Source: an uncultured Marmoricola sp. (GTDB taxonomy: Bacteria; Actinomycetota; Actinomycetes; Propionibacteriales; Nocardioidaceae). From it: 29,147 bases of DNA. A program made the position numbers and the translations under genes. Below, piece after piece: positions 22,244 to 29,113 of this stretch; the first letter of the stretch is position 1; every line of letters starts with the position of its first letter. The notes beneath the pieces are model-generated. The model was not told the DNA's origin, made no database searches, and worked only from the letters and a program-made list of their open reading frames with translations. Where the stretch lies: assembly GCF_943913695.1 (NCBI RefSeq), contig NZ_CALTZE010000032.1, positions 1 to 29,147 on the forward strand. The letters run 5' to 3'.

Positions 22244-22672
22244 TCAGCCCGAGGACGCGCCCGTGTCACTGGAGTCGCCCGTGTCACTGGAGGAGCTGGA
22301 GTCGCTGGCCGAGGTCGACTCGCTCGCCGGGCTGGCGTCGCTCGAGGTGCTGTCGGCACCGGACGAGTCGGAGCCCTGCTCGGCGTAGTCGGCGTGCTCC
22401 GCGTCGAGCGGCGCGGTCTCGGCCGCTCCCTCGCGGTCCTGGCCGATGGCATCGTCGTCGTCGCCGGTCTGGCCGGGGTGGCGCGCCAACGGGTTGTCCT
22501 CGCTCGGGCGCAGGTCCTCGGGCAGCTGGTCGTCGCCGACCTCGCCGACCTCGCCGACCTCGCCGACCTCGCCGACCTCGCCGCCCGGGCCGGTGTCGCC
22601 CGACGACTGGCCCTGCTGCTGGTCCGCCGTCTGGTCCTGCTCCTCGACCTGCTCCTGCTCGCTCTCGCTCAT
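22244..22672 (-). CDS. acidic low-complexity hypothetical protein
   Basis: A 142-residue, strongly acidic, probably disordered protein without cysteines. It starts MSESEQEQVEEQDQ, then has five tandem Gly-Glu-Val units coded by exact 9-bp repeats (22535-22579), a middle part with Asp runs (QTGDDDDAIGQD), and a Ser/Asp-rich tail. Codon third positions on this strand are overwhelmingly G or C, which argues that it is coding despite its composition. No domain is recognised. The ATG at 22672 has no good ribosome binding site. It diverges from the mini-ORF/RNA locus, with about 60 nt from its start codon to the other transcript start. Function unknown. Confidence 0.6.
   Translation of the reverse strand: MSESEQEQVEEQDQTADQQQGQSSGDTGPGGEVGEVGEVGEVGEVGDDQLPEDLRPSEDNPLARHPGQTGDDDDAIGQDREGAAETAPLDAEHADYAEQGSDSSGADSTSSDASPASESTSASDSSSSSDTGDSSDTGASSG
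22535..22579. repeat. 9-bp tandem repeat, five copies
   Basis: GCCGACCTC five times exactly inside the acidic-protein gene, encoding repeated Gly-Glu-Val on the minus strand. Copy number is likely to vary by slippage. Confidence 0.9.
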
Positions 22673-22698
22673 GGCTGCGACGTACCCCGCAAATCCCG

Positions 22699-22727
22699 TT
22701 GTCCGCGCGCGAGGTGCGACCTACCGT
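22699..22727 (+). promoter_or_regulatory. promoter of the mini-ORF/structured RNA
   Basis: -35 TTGTCC (22699-22704), a 17-bp spacer, then -10 TACCGT (22722-22727). This is the best-spaced bipartite promoter in the window. Transcription would start near 22734. Confidence 0.65.
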
Positions 22728-22739
22728 GGACGCACACGG

Positions 22740-22754
22740 GAAAGGAGGTGGTCC
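22740..22754 (+). promoter_or_regulatory. exceptionally long Shine-Dalgarno sequence
   Basis: GAAAGGAGGTGGTCC can pair along all 15 bases with the usual actinobacterial 16S rRNA 3' tail (14 Watson-Crick pairs and one G-U). Ordinary sites use 4-7. The core GGAGG is 11 nt before the ATG at 22760. Confidence 0.75.
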
Positions 22755-22759
22755 GAGGA

Positions 22760-22798
22760 ATGAGTTCTTCGAGGACGCGTGAGGTGGCTGCTCACTAG
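22760..22798 (+). CDS. 12-residue mini-ORF
   Basis: ATG to TAG, encoding MSSSRTREVAAH, a hydrophilic basic peptide with no membrane or secretion signal. It is called because it follows an extreme ribosome binding site and a well-spaced promoter. Its last two alanine codons and stop lie in a hairpin. The peptide may be functional, or translation may only control folding or stability of the RNA. No run of identical amino acids suggests a classical attenuator for one amino acid. It is divergent from the acidic protein and lies 191 nt before the MarR start. Confidence 0.55.
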   Translation: MSSSRTREVAAH

Positions 22799-22920
22799 CA
22801 GCGACCGTCCAGCGCGATCGCGCTGGTGAGTTCCCAGCAGTCACCCGACCCGCAGGCGCAGCCGGGACGTCCCCCGGCCTGGGTCCCGAGAGGACCACGC
22901 CTGCGGGTCGTCTGCGTCTG

Positions 22921-22975
22921 CAGGCGTGCCGCGGCGACGGCACTGCCACTTCCGCCGCGGCGCGCCTCACGCCTG
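22921..22975 (+). terminator. long imperfect hairpin upstream of MarR gene
   Basis: CAGGCGTG (22921-22928) pairs with CACGCCTG (22968-22975), and inside it CCGCGGCG (22929-22936) pairs with CGCCGCGG (22953-22960); one side carries a 7-nt bulge. It begins 11 nt after the three-way junction and ends 2 nt before the MarR -10 box. It may be a second terminator or a protein-binding site. Confidence 0.5.
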
Positions 22976-22977
22976 TA

Positions 22978-22983
22978 TAGGGT
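22978..22983 (+). promoter_or_regulatory. -10 box, leaderless MarR gene
   Basis: TAGGGT (in TATAGGGT) with exactly 6 nt before the ATG at 22990. Confidence 0.6.
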
Positions 22984-22989
22984 CTCCGC

Positions 22990-23439
22990 ATGGTCGAGAG
23001 CAGCACGATCCTCGCGCTGGAGCACGAGATGGGCGTGCTGATCAGGCGCCTGCGGCGACGCATCGCCGAGCGTGCCCGCCTGGTGCACCCGGACCTCTCC
23101 CCGGTGGCCTACTCCATGCTGATGGCGCTGCACGACGTCGGGCCCCAGCGCGCCAGCGCGCTCGTCGAGCTCTTCGCCATCGACAAGGGTGCCGTGAGCC
23201 GGCAGGTGCAGCAGCTGATCGAGCTGGGCCTGGTCGAGCGCCGTCCCGACCCGGCCGACGGGCGGGCCCAGATCCTCACCATCAGCGACCTCGGCGGCGA
23301 GCGGCTCGACGCCGTCGCGACAGCCCGCCGCGAGGAGCTCTCGCAGCGGCTCCACGCCTGGAGCGACCGTGAGCTCGGTGAGTTCGTCGCGATGCTCTCG
23401 CGCTACAACGACACGGCCGGTGCGAGCACCTCCGCCTGA
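22990..23439 (+). CDS. MarR-family transcriptional regulator
   Basis: A 149-residue winged-helix MarR protein. LSPVAYSMLMALHDVGPQRASALVELFAIDKGAVSRQVQQLIELGLVERR is the DNA-binding HTH (about residues 36-85) and PDPADGRAQILTISDLGGERL the wing with the conserved DGR. Flanking helices form the dimer interface. No oxidation-sensing cysteine is present, in fact no cysteine at all, so a small-molecule ligand is more likely than thiol sensing. The start is set by TAGGGT 6 nt upstream. It is separated by 54 nt from ideR, which has its own -10-like sequence. Targets are unknown; the large hairpin just before its promoter, the RNA locus and ideR are candidates. Confidence 0.9.
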   Translation: MVESSTILALEHEMGVLIRRLRRRIAERARLVHPDLSPVAYSMLMALHDVGPQRASALVELFAIDKGAVSRQVQQLIELGLVERRPDPADGRAQILTISDLGGERLDAVATARREELSQRLHAWSDRELGEFVAMLSRYNDTAGASTSA

Positions 23440-23481
23440 GCGCCAGGCGACTGGCCTTGTCGCGCTGTCAGGGTCATGGGC

Positions 23482-23487
23482 AAGAAT
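23482..23487 (+). promoter_or_regulatory. -10-like box, ideR
   Basis: AAGAAT with exactly 6 nt before the GTG at 23494. It is a weaker match to consensus than its neighbours. Confidence 0.4.
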
Positions 23488-23493
23488 GTCCGG

Positions 23494-24180
23494 GTGAGCG
23501 ACCTCATCGACACCACGGAGATGTACCTCCGCACCATCTACGAGCTGGAGGAGGAGGGCATCGTCCCGCTGCGGGCGCGCATCGCCGAGCGCCTGCACCA
23601 GAGTGGGCCCACCGTGAGCCAGACCGTGGCCCGCATGGAGCGCGACGGCCTGCTGACCGTCGAGGGCGACCGCCACCTCGAGCTCACCGACGAGGGCACG
23701 GCCCTGGCGACCCGGGTGATGCGCAAGCACCGCCTGGCCGAGCGGCTGCTGACCGACGTGATCGGCCTCGACTGGGAGCTGGTGCACGCCGAGGCCTGCC
23801 GGTGGGAGCACGTGATGAGCGAGACCGTCGAGCGGCGGCTGCTCGACCTGCTCGACCACCCCACCGAGTCGCCCTACGGCAACCCGATCCCCGGGCTCGG
23901 GGAGCTCGGCCAGACCGAGCCCGGTGAGCAGTTCCGCGACGGCGTCGAGGCACTGTCCGGCGTGGTCGCCGAGGAGTCGCGCCGCGTGCGGGTGCGCCGC
24001 ATCAGCGAGGAGATGCAGAAGGACGAGACCCTCATGGCCGCGCTGCGGCGTGCGGGCGCCATGCCCGGCGCGACGATCGCGGCCCAGGCCACCGAGCTCG
24101 GCGTGCTGCTGGGCAGCTCCGGTGAGACCGCCGAGATCGTCACCGAGGCGGCCGACCACATCTTCGTCACGAGGGCCTGA
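23494..24180 (+). CDS. ideR: iron-dependent repressor (DtxR/IdeR)
   Basis: A 228-residue Fe(II)-dependent repressor of iron-uptake genes. From the GTG at 23494 the DtxR numbering is reproduced exactly: Met10, Cys102, Glu105 and His106 at the primary metal site and His79, Glu83 and His98 at the ancillary site. This decides the start over an ATG 18 nt upstream. The HTH is LRARIAERLHQSGPTVSQTVARMERDGLL (residues 26-54), the dimerisation helix lies around 95-125, and a C-terminal SH3-like domain begins near 145. It is probably the global iron regulator, and the efe iron-uptake genes 3 kb away are expected targets, though I see no iron box in the short upstream sequence available. Confidence 0.95.
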   Translation: MSDLIDTTEMYLRTIYELEEEGIVPLRARIAERLHQSGPTVSQTVARMERDGLLTVEGDRHLELTDEGTALATRVMRKHRLAERLLTDVIGLDWELVHAEACRWEHVMSETVERRLLDLLDHPTESPYGNPIPGLGELGQTEPGEQFRDGVEALSGVVAEESRRVRVRRISEEMQKDETLMAALRRAGAMPGATIAAQATELGVLLGSSGETAEIVTEAADHIFVTRA

Positions 24181-24198
24181 GGGCCAGGCGGGAGCGGC

Positions 24199-25074
24199 TC
24201 AGGCGGGTCGGCCGACGACGTCGTCGCGACGGGTCGAGAGGCCTGAGAGGCCTGGGGAGCCCGAGAGCTCCACGAGCCGTGTCAGCCACGCGCTGGTGCC
24301 CGCATGGACGACGTGCGTCGCGAGGTCGTCGCCCCGGGTGGCCCCGCGGTTGACGATCACCACGGGCAGGCCCGCCTTGGCGGCGTAGCGCACGAAGCGC
24401 AGCCCCGACATCACCGCGAGCGAGGAGCCGGCGACGAGCAGGGCGTCGGCGTCGTCGAGCGCGGTGTAGCAGCGCTCGACCCGGTCCTTCGGGACGTTCT
24501 CGCCGAAGAAGACCACGTGCGGCTTGAGCCGGCCGCCGCAGCTCTCGCACGCCGGCACGCGGAAGCCGTCGACCTCGTCGAGCTCGACGTCGCCGTCGGG
24601 GCGCACCGTGGCCTCGTGGTGCGCGGCGAGCCAGCCGGGGTTGAGCTCGCCGAGCCGCCGCTGGAGCGTCGTACGCGGGAAGCAGTGGCGGCAGTCGAGG
24701 CAGACGACCTCGCTGATGCGGCCGTGCAGCGCGACCAGCGCGCGGCTGCCCGCCGCCTCGTGGAGCCCGTCGACGTTCTGCGTGATCAGCAGCCGCATCC
24801 GACTCTGCTGCTCCAGCGCCGCGAGCGCGCGGTGGCCGTCGTTGGGCTGTGCCGTGCCCATGCGCGACCAGCCGACGTGGGCGCGCGCCCAGTAGCGCTG
24901 CTGGGCCGACGGCGTCGCCGTGAACTCCTGGTAGGTCATCGGCGTGCGCACCGGCTTGCCGGGGCCGCGGTAGTCGGGGATGCCGGAGTCGGTGGAGAGA
25001 CCCGCGCCGGTCAGCACGACCGTGCGGGCGCCGAGCAGCGCCGCGACCTCGGGGGTGGGGCCGGGCTCAGCCAC
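24199..25074 (-). CDS. Sir2-family NAD-dependent protein deacetylase
   Basis: A 291-residue sirtuin that removes acyl groups from lysines using NAD+, releasing nicotinamide and O-acyl-ADP-ribose. Motifs are complete: NAD-binding GAGLSTDSGIPDYRG (residues 23-37), TQNVDGLH (98-105), catalytic His117 in ALHGRI, zinc cysteines 125, 128, 176 and 179, and GSSLAV (216-221). It belongs to the class with a GIPDYRGP motif that is common in actinobacteria. The start codon overlaps the DUF2277 frame by 8 nt, so the two are coupled. Its product O-acetyl-ADP-ribose is the substrate of macrodomain enzymes such as the one at 16.8 kb. Confidence 0.95.
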   Translation of the reverse strand: MAEPGPTPEVAALLGARTVVLTGAGLSTDSGIPDYRGPGKPVRTPMTYQEFTATPSAQQRYWARAHVGWSRMGTAQPNDGHRALAALEQQSRMRLLITQNVDGLHEAAGSRALVALHGRISEVVCLDCRHCFPRTTLQRRLGELNPGWLAAHHEATVRPDGDVELDEVDGFRVPACESCGGRLKPHVVFFGENVPKDRVERCYTALDDADALLVAGSSLAVMSGLRFVRYAAKAGLPVVIVNRGATRGDDLATHVVHAGTSAWLTRLVELSGSPGLSGLSTRRDDVVGRPA

Positions 25075-25339
25075 GGGCGTAGCGCAGCTCCGCCCGAGCG
25101 CGGGCCTTGGCGGCCTCGACGTCGCGGTCCTTCGGCGGGGCGCTGGTCGTCAGCTCCTCGAGCAGGTGCCGGGTCGTGTGGGCGATCTCCGCGACGGCGC
25201 GGTCGAAGGCCGCCTGGTTGGCCTGGGAGGGGCGGGTGCTGCCGCTGACCTTGCGGACAAACTGCAGCGCGGCCGCGTGCACCTCGTCGGTGGTCGCGGG
25301 AGGCTCGAAGTTGTGCAGGGTGCGGATGTTGCGACACAT
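25067..25339 (-). CDS. DUF2277 family protein
   Basis: A 90-residue member of DUF2277, a small family of unknown function. The signature MCRNIRTLHNFEPPATTDEVHAAALQFVRKVSG fills the N-terminal third, with Cys2 conserved. The rest is helical, ending AKARARAELRYARG. The conserved MCRNI start and the phrase RKVSG..RPS suggest a nucleic-acid or metal-binding role, but this is not established. The ATG at 25339 has TACGCT 6 nt upstream on the minus strand, so it is leaderless. The stop overlaps the sirtuin start by 8 nt; the pair is one transcription unit. Confidence 0.92.
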   Translation of the reverse strand: MCRNIRTLHNFEPPATTDEVHAAALQFVRKVSGSTRPSQANQAAFDRAVAEIAHTTRHLLEELTTSAPPKDRDVEAAKARARAELRYARG

Positions 25340-25345
25340 GTGACG

Positions 25346-25351
25346 AGCGTA
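25346..25351 (-). promoter_or_regulatory. -10 box, leaderless DUF2277-sirtuin operon
   Basis: Minus-strand TACGCT with exactly 6 nt before the ATG at 25339. Confidence 0.6.
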
Positions 25352-25457
25352 CGTCGGACCCGGGCCGGCCTGGGTGCCTCGGAGCGCGCACCGGGCGCAC
25401 CGGTCTGGGGTGCGGTGGGTCAGGATGGACCCGATCCGACCCGACCTAGGAGGGCTC

Positions 25458-26615
25458 GTGCCCGCTGCTGGAGAGCGTGACTACGACATCGTGGTGCTCG
25501 GCGCCACCGGCTTCACCGGTGAGCTGACGGCCGGCTACCTCGCCGAGCACGCCCCTGCCGGGCTGCGGTGGGCGATCGCCGGTCGCAACCGCGACAAGCT
25601 GGAGGCCGTGCGCGGCCGGCTCGGCACCGACGTGCCGATCGTCGTCGCCGACAGCTCCGACGACGCCTCGTTGCATGCGCTCGCCGCCTCGACCCGCGTC
25701 GTGATCACCACCGTGGGTCCCTACCTGCTGCACGGCGAGCCGCTGGTGGCAGCGTGCGCGGCCGAGGGCACCGACTACGTCGACCTCACCGGCGAGCCTG
25801 AGTTCGTCGACCGGATGTATCTCCAGCACCACGCGCGCGCCGTCGCCTCGGGGGCCCGGCTGGTGCACGCGTGCGGCTTCGACTCGATCCCGCACGACCT
25901 CGGCGCCTACTTCACCGTGCAGCAGCTGGGCGACACGGAGCCGATCACGCTGCGCGGGGTAGTGCGCTCCAACGCCACCTTCTCCGGCGGCACCTTCCAC
26001 TCCTTCCTCGGCGCCGCCTCGCGGGCCAAGCAGATGAGCGCGGCGATGAAGGAGCGGCGGGCCGCCGAGCCTCGGCCCGAGGGACGCCGCTCGCGCGCCG
26101 TCGCCGGCAAGCCGCACCGCGACCGCCGCCTCGGGCTGTGGCTGCTGCCGCTCCCGACCATCGACCCCTTCGTCGTGGCGCGCTCCGGCGCCGCGCTGCC
26201 GGCGTACGGGCCCGACTTCCGCTACAGCCACTTCGCCGGGCTCAAGACGCTGCGCTACACCGCGGGAGCGGTCGTCGGGGTGGGCGCTCTGGGGGCGGCG
26301 GCGCAGGTGCCGCCGTTGCGCAAGCTCCTGGCCAGCCGGGTGCCCCAGGGTCAGGGGCCCTCGGAGGAGCGCCGCGAGAAGAGCTGGTTCACCGTCGACT
26401 TCGAGGGTCGTGCCGGTGACCGGGTCGTCCGCACCCGCGTCAGCGGCGGCGACCCGGGCTACACCGAGACCGCCAAGATGCTCGCCGAGTCGGCCCTGTG
26501 CCTCGCCCTCGACGACAACCCGCCGACGTCGGGCCAGGTCACCACGGCCGTCGCCATGGGCGACCACCTGCTCGCCCGGCTGCAGGCCGCCGGGCTGCGC
26601 TTCGAGGTGCGCTGA
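25458..26615 (+). CDS. saccharopine dehydrogenase-like reductase
   Basis: About 385 residues with an N-terminal Rossmann fold, YDIVVLGATGFTGELTAGYLAEHAP (near residues 9-32), binding NAD(P)H. This fits the saccharopine-dehydrogenase-like family of actinobacteria that includes trans-acting enoyl reductases (M. tuberculosis Rv2449c type). Later landmarks are AGRNRDKLEAVRGRLG, TTVGPYLLHGEPLVAACAAEGTDYVDLTGE, HACGFDSIPHDLGA and YSHFAGLKT. The GTG at 25458 is preferred because AGGAGG is 4 nt upstream and it directly precedes the Rossmann strand; an ATG at 25425 and a longer frame from 25374 are less likely. Substrate is unknown; a lipid-linked or acyl substrate is possible. It is convergent with efeB. 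Confidence 0.87.
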   Translation: MPAAGERDYDIVVLGATGFTGELTAGYLAEHAPAGLRWAIAGRNRDKLEAVRGRLGTDVPIVVADSSDDASLHALAASTRVVITTVGPYLLHGEPLVAACAAEGTDYVDLTGEPEFVDRMYLQHHARAVASGARLVHACGFDSIPHDLGAYFTVQQLGDTEPITLRGVVRSNATFSGGTFHSFLGAASRAKQMSAAMKERRAAEPRPEGRRSRAVAGKPHRDRRLGLWLLPLPTIDPFVVARSGAALPAYGPDFRYSHFAGLKTLRYTAGAVVGVGALGAAAQVPPLRKLLASRVPQGQGPSEERREKSWFTVDFEGRAGDRVVRTRVSGGDPGYTETAKMLAESALCLALDDNPPTSGQVTTAVAMGDHLLARLQAAGLRFEVR

Positions 26616-26634
26616 GGAGGAGCCGTCCGCCGGC

Positions 26635-27903
26635 TCAGGCGAAGAGCGTCTCGCCGACCCAGCCGGTGGGTGAGGTGACGCCGGGCGGGACGGCCCACAG
26701 ACCCGAGCCGGTGTGCTCGAGGTACTCCATCATCGCGTCGTCGCGGGAGAGTCGCGTCTGCATCGGGACGTAGTGGGTGAGGGGGTCGCGCACGAAGGCG
26801 ATGAAGAAGAGCCCGGCGTCCATGCGGCCCAGGGAGTCGGTGCCGTCGGTGAAGTTGTAGCCGCGGCGCAGCAGGCGCACCCCCTCGTTGAGGGAGGGGT
26901 GGGCGAGCCGCACGTGGGAGCTCGCCGGGATCAGCGGACCTTCGCGCCCCTCGAGCGAGAAGTCGGGCTCGGTGTGCTCGGTGCCGCCCGAGAGCGGCGC
27001 ACCCTCGACGCGGTCGCGACCGACGACGGCCTCCTGCTCGCGCAGCGAGGTGCGATCCCACGGCTCGATCGCCATGCTGATCCGGCGCGCCACGAGGTAG
27101 CTCCCGCCGGCCAGCCACTCGCCGCCCGGGTCGTCGGCGCCGACCCAGCAGTAGTCGCGCAGCGCCGCGGCCTCCTCCGCCTTGAGGTTGGCCGTCCCGT
27201 CCTTGAAGCCGAAGAGGTTGCGCGGGGTCGCCTGGCTCTGCGTGGTGGAGGAGGTGCGACCGAAGCCGAGCTGGGCCCAGCGCATCGAGACGGTGCCGAA
27301 GCCGAGGCGCGCGAGGTTGCGGATCGCGTGCACCGCCACTTGGGGGTCGTCGGCACACGCCTGCACGCACAGGTCGCCGTCGCTGCGCGCCGGGTTGAGC
27401 TGGTCGGCGGGGAAGTGCGGCAGCCGCCGCAGCGGCTCCGGCCGCCGCTCGGCCAGGCCGAAGCGCTCGTCGAAGAGCGAGGGCCCGAGGCCGAAGGTCA
27501 GCGTGAGCCGGGAGGCGGGCAGCCCCAGGGCCTCACCGGTGTCGCGGGGCGGGGCGTCGTACGCCGTGGGCTCCCCGCCACCGACCAGGTCGCCCCGGGT
27601 CATCTCGCGGGCGGCGCTGCTCCACGCCTGCAGCAGCGTGACCAGCGCGTCGCGCGAGTCGGTGGTGACGTCGAAGGAGGCGAAGTGCAGCCGATCCTGT
27701 GCCGGGGTGACGATGCCGGCCTGGTGCTCGCCCTCGAAGGGCACGCTGGCGGATGCGGGACCCGGCGACTCCTCCTCGCGCGCCCAGGCGTAGGTCGCGG
27801 CCCCGGCGCCCGCGGCGAGCGCGCCCGCGCCGGCGGCTCCGAGGAGCCGCCGGCGCGAGACGCCGCCCGAGGTCGACGAGGTCGCCGAGGTCGCCGAGGT
27901 CAC
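26635..27903 (-). CDS. efeB: EfeB, Tat-exported dye-decolourising peroxidase
   Basis: A 422-residue DyP-type haem peroxidase of the EfeUOB ferrous-iron system. Residues 1-45 are a twin-arginine signal (SRRRLLG at 16-22 followed by an Ala/Gly-rich helix), so it is folded in the cytoplasm with haem and exported. The DyP motif GFKDGT is at 232-237 with catalytic Asp235. The haem ligand His330 is in SHVRLAHP, and RRGYNFTDG follows. It is thought to oxidise Fe(II) or extract iron from haem in the envelope. The first ten residues come from a 9-bp tandem repeat (GAGGTCGCC, 27868-27902). GTG start 7 nt after the efeO stop, hence one operon. Confidence 0.93.
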   Translation of the reverse strand: MTSATSATSSTSGGVSRRRLLGAAGAGALAAGAGAATYAWAREEESPGPASASVPFEGEHQAGIVTPAQDRLHFASFDVTTDSRDALVTLLQAWSSAAREMTRGDLVGGGEPTAYDAPPRDTGEALGLPASRLTLTFGLGPSLFDERFGLAERRPEPLRRLPHFPADQLNPARSDGDLCVQACADDPQVAVHAIRNLARLGFGTVSMRWAQLGFGRTSSTTQSQATPRNLFGFKDGTANLKAEEAAALRDYCWVGADDPGGEWLAGGSYLVARRISMAIEPWDRTSLREQEAVVGRDRVEGAPLSGGTEHTEPDFSLEGREGPLIPASSHVRLAHPSLNEGVRLLRRGYNFTDGTDSLGRMDAGLFFIAFVRDPLTHYVPMQTRLSRDDAMMEYLEHTGSGLWAVPPGVTSPTGWVGETLFA

Positions 27904-27910
27904 CGTGGGC

Positions 27911-29113
27911 TCACAGCGTGATGGCTGCCGTCATCTGCGACAGCGGCTCGGCCAGGGTGTTGACGGCGTCCGAGAGCTTCTTGCGCTGCGGCTCGGTCAC
28001 GGTGTCGTAGAAGACGAAGCCGTCTCCGTCGCGATACTGGTCGAGCTCCGCCTGCAGCGCCTCGAAGGCCGAGGAGATCTGCTGGGAGAGCTGCGGGTCC
28101 TTGACCTCCAGCAGCGGCTTGAGCCCCTCGTAGGCGACCCGGGCGCCGTCGACGTTGGCCTGGAAGTCCCACAGGTCGGTGTGGCTCCAGATGTCCTCCT
28201 CGCCGGTGATCTTGCCGGTGGCGACCTCGTCGAGCAGGCCCTTGGAGCCGTTGGAGATCTGGTCGACGGTGAACTCGAGGTCCTGGACCCGCGTGTCGAG
28301 GGTCTTGGTGTTGGCGAGCAGGTCCTGTCCGAAGGTCGTGCGCTGGGCGGGGGTCATCGCGGTGTAGCCGGAGGCCGGCGGCCACAGGTCCTTCTCGATG
28401 CGGTGCCAGCCGGTCCAGCGCTGGCCGGGCTCGAGGTCGGCCTCGCGCAGGTCCATCTTGGGGTCGAGGTCGCCGAAGGACTCGGCCACCGTCTCGATGC
28501 GCTCCCAGTAGCCGCGCGCCACCGGGAAGAGCTCGCGAGCCTTGTCGTCCTCGCCGGCCTCGTAGGCCGCCACGAAGGCCTGGGTCTGGCCCAGCAGGGT
28601 GCGGGCCTGGTCGCGCACGTAGGCGGCGTACTGGCTCGTCGCGGCGTCGATGGTGGCCTGGTCGACGCCGTCGATGCCGACGTCCTCGCCGGAGTCGGTG
28701 ACGGTGAAGTCGGAGCGGATGCCGTCGCCCTTCATGCCGGGCTTGCAGGCGGTGACGTAGTCGCCGGGCTCGGCGCGCACCACGAGGTCGCGGGTGAGGC
28801 CGGGGCCGACGTTCTCCACCTCGCCGACGATGCGCATGCCGTCGGAGCCGTAGAGGTAGAACTCGGTGACCTCGTCACCGGAGTTGGTCACCTTGAACAC
28901 GACGTTGCCCGAGGGTGCCTCGGCAGCGGTGAGCTCGCAGGCCTCGGCGCTGGAGTCGACGGTGATGGTGCCCTCGCCGTCGCCGCTGGCGTCGGCGGGC
29001 TCGTTGGACTCGGTGAGGCCCGAGCAGGCGCTCAGCGCCAGCAGGGCGGCGCAGGCCGAGACGGCCCAGGCGGTGCGGGAGACCCGGGCGGTGCGGGGGA
29101 GTGGACGGGACAC
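27911..29113 (-). CDS. efeO: EfeO, cupredoxin-imelysin iron-binding lipoprotein
   Basis: A 400-residue secreted partner of the EfeUOB iron importer. Residues 1-30 form a lipoprotein signal peptide with the lipobox LSAC (lipidated Cys30). Residues about 45-135 form a cupredoxin-like domain (EACELTAAEAPSG...FYLYGSDGMRIVGEVENVG), with Cys59 and Cys123 a possible disulfide. Residues about 145-395 are the imelysin (M75) domain with the HxxE iron-binding motif WHRIEKD (His237, Glu240). It would bind periplasmic or cell-surface iron and pass it to EfeU. The GTG at 29113 has a GAAAGG ribosome binding site 7 nt upstream. The efeU permease gene is expected beyond 29147. Regulation by IdeR is likely but no operator is visible. 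Confidence 0.94.
   Translation of the reverse strand: MSRPLPRTARVSRTAWAVSACAALLALSACSGLTESNEPADASGDGEGTITVDSSAEACELTAAEAPSGNVVFKVTNSGDEVTEFYLYGSDGMRIVGEVENVGPGLTRDLVVRAEPGDYVTACKPGMKGDGIRSDFTVTDSGEDVGIDGVDQATIDAATSQYAAYVRDQARTLLGQTQAFVAAYEAGEDDKARELFPVARGYWERIETVAESFGDLDPKMDLREADLEPGQRWTGWHRIEKDLWPPASGYTAMTPAQRTTFGQDLLANTKTLDTRVQDLEFTVDQISNGSKGLLDEVATGKITGEEDIWSHTDLWDFQANVDGARVAYEGLKPLLEVKDPQLSQQISSAFEALQAELDQYRDGDGFVFYDTVTEPQRKKLSDAVNTLAEPLSQMTAAITL

Larger units (their letters stand above)
22734..22909 (+). ncRNA. candidate structured small RNA with embedded mini-ORF
   Basis: About 176 nt. After a short leader and the 12-codon ORF come three structural parts: a hairpin GCTGCT/AGCAGC (22787-22792/22797-22802) enclosing the stop codon; an 18-bp perfect palindrome (22809-22826) that folds as a 7-bp stem with a GATC loop; and a three-way junction. 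The junction has outer stem GACCCGCAGGCG/CGCCTGCGGGTC (22847-22858/22898-22909), inner GCCGGG/CCCGGC (22861-22866/22873-22878) and GGTCC/GGACC (22882-22886/22892-22896). The final stem may also act as the terminator. I recall similar elements in other actinobacteria but cannot name a family. The transcript ends are inferred. Confidence 0.6.

Noticed and set aside
22760..22798. Amino-acid attenuator leader peptide
   Set aside because: There is no run of a single regulatory amino acid codon, and the downstream gene is a MarR regulator with its own promoter.
22847..22909. Known actinobacterial 6C RNA
   Set aside because: 6C RNAs have two hairpins with loops of six or more C. Here there is one C-rich loop, a three-way junction and an upstream mini-ORF.
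23476..23493. ATG start for IdeR six codons upstream
   Set aside because: It would shift the metal ligands away from the DtxR positions, whereas the GTG at 23494 gives Met10, Cys102, Glu105 and His106 exactly.
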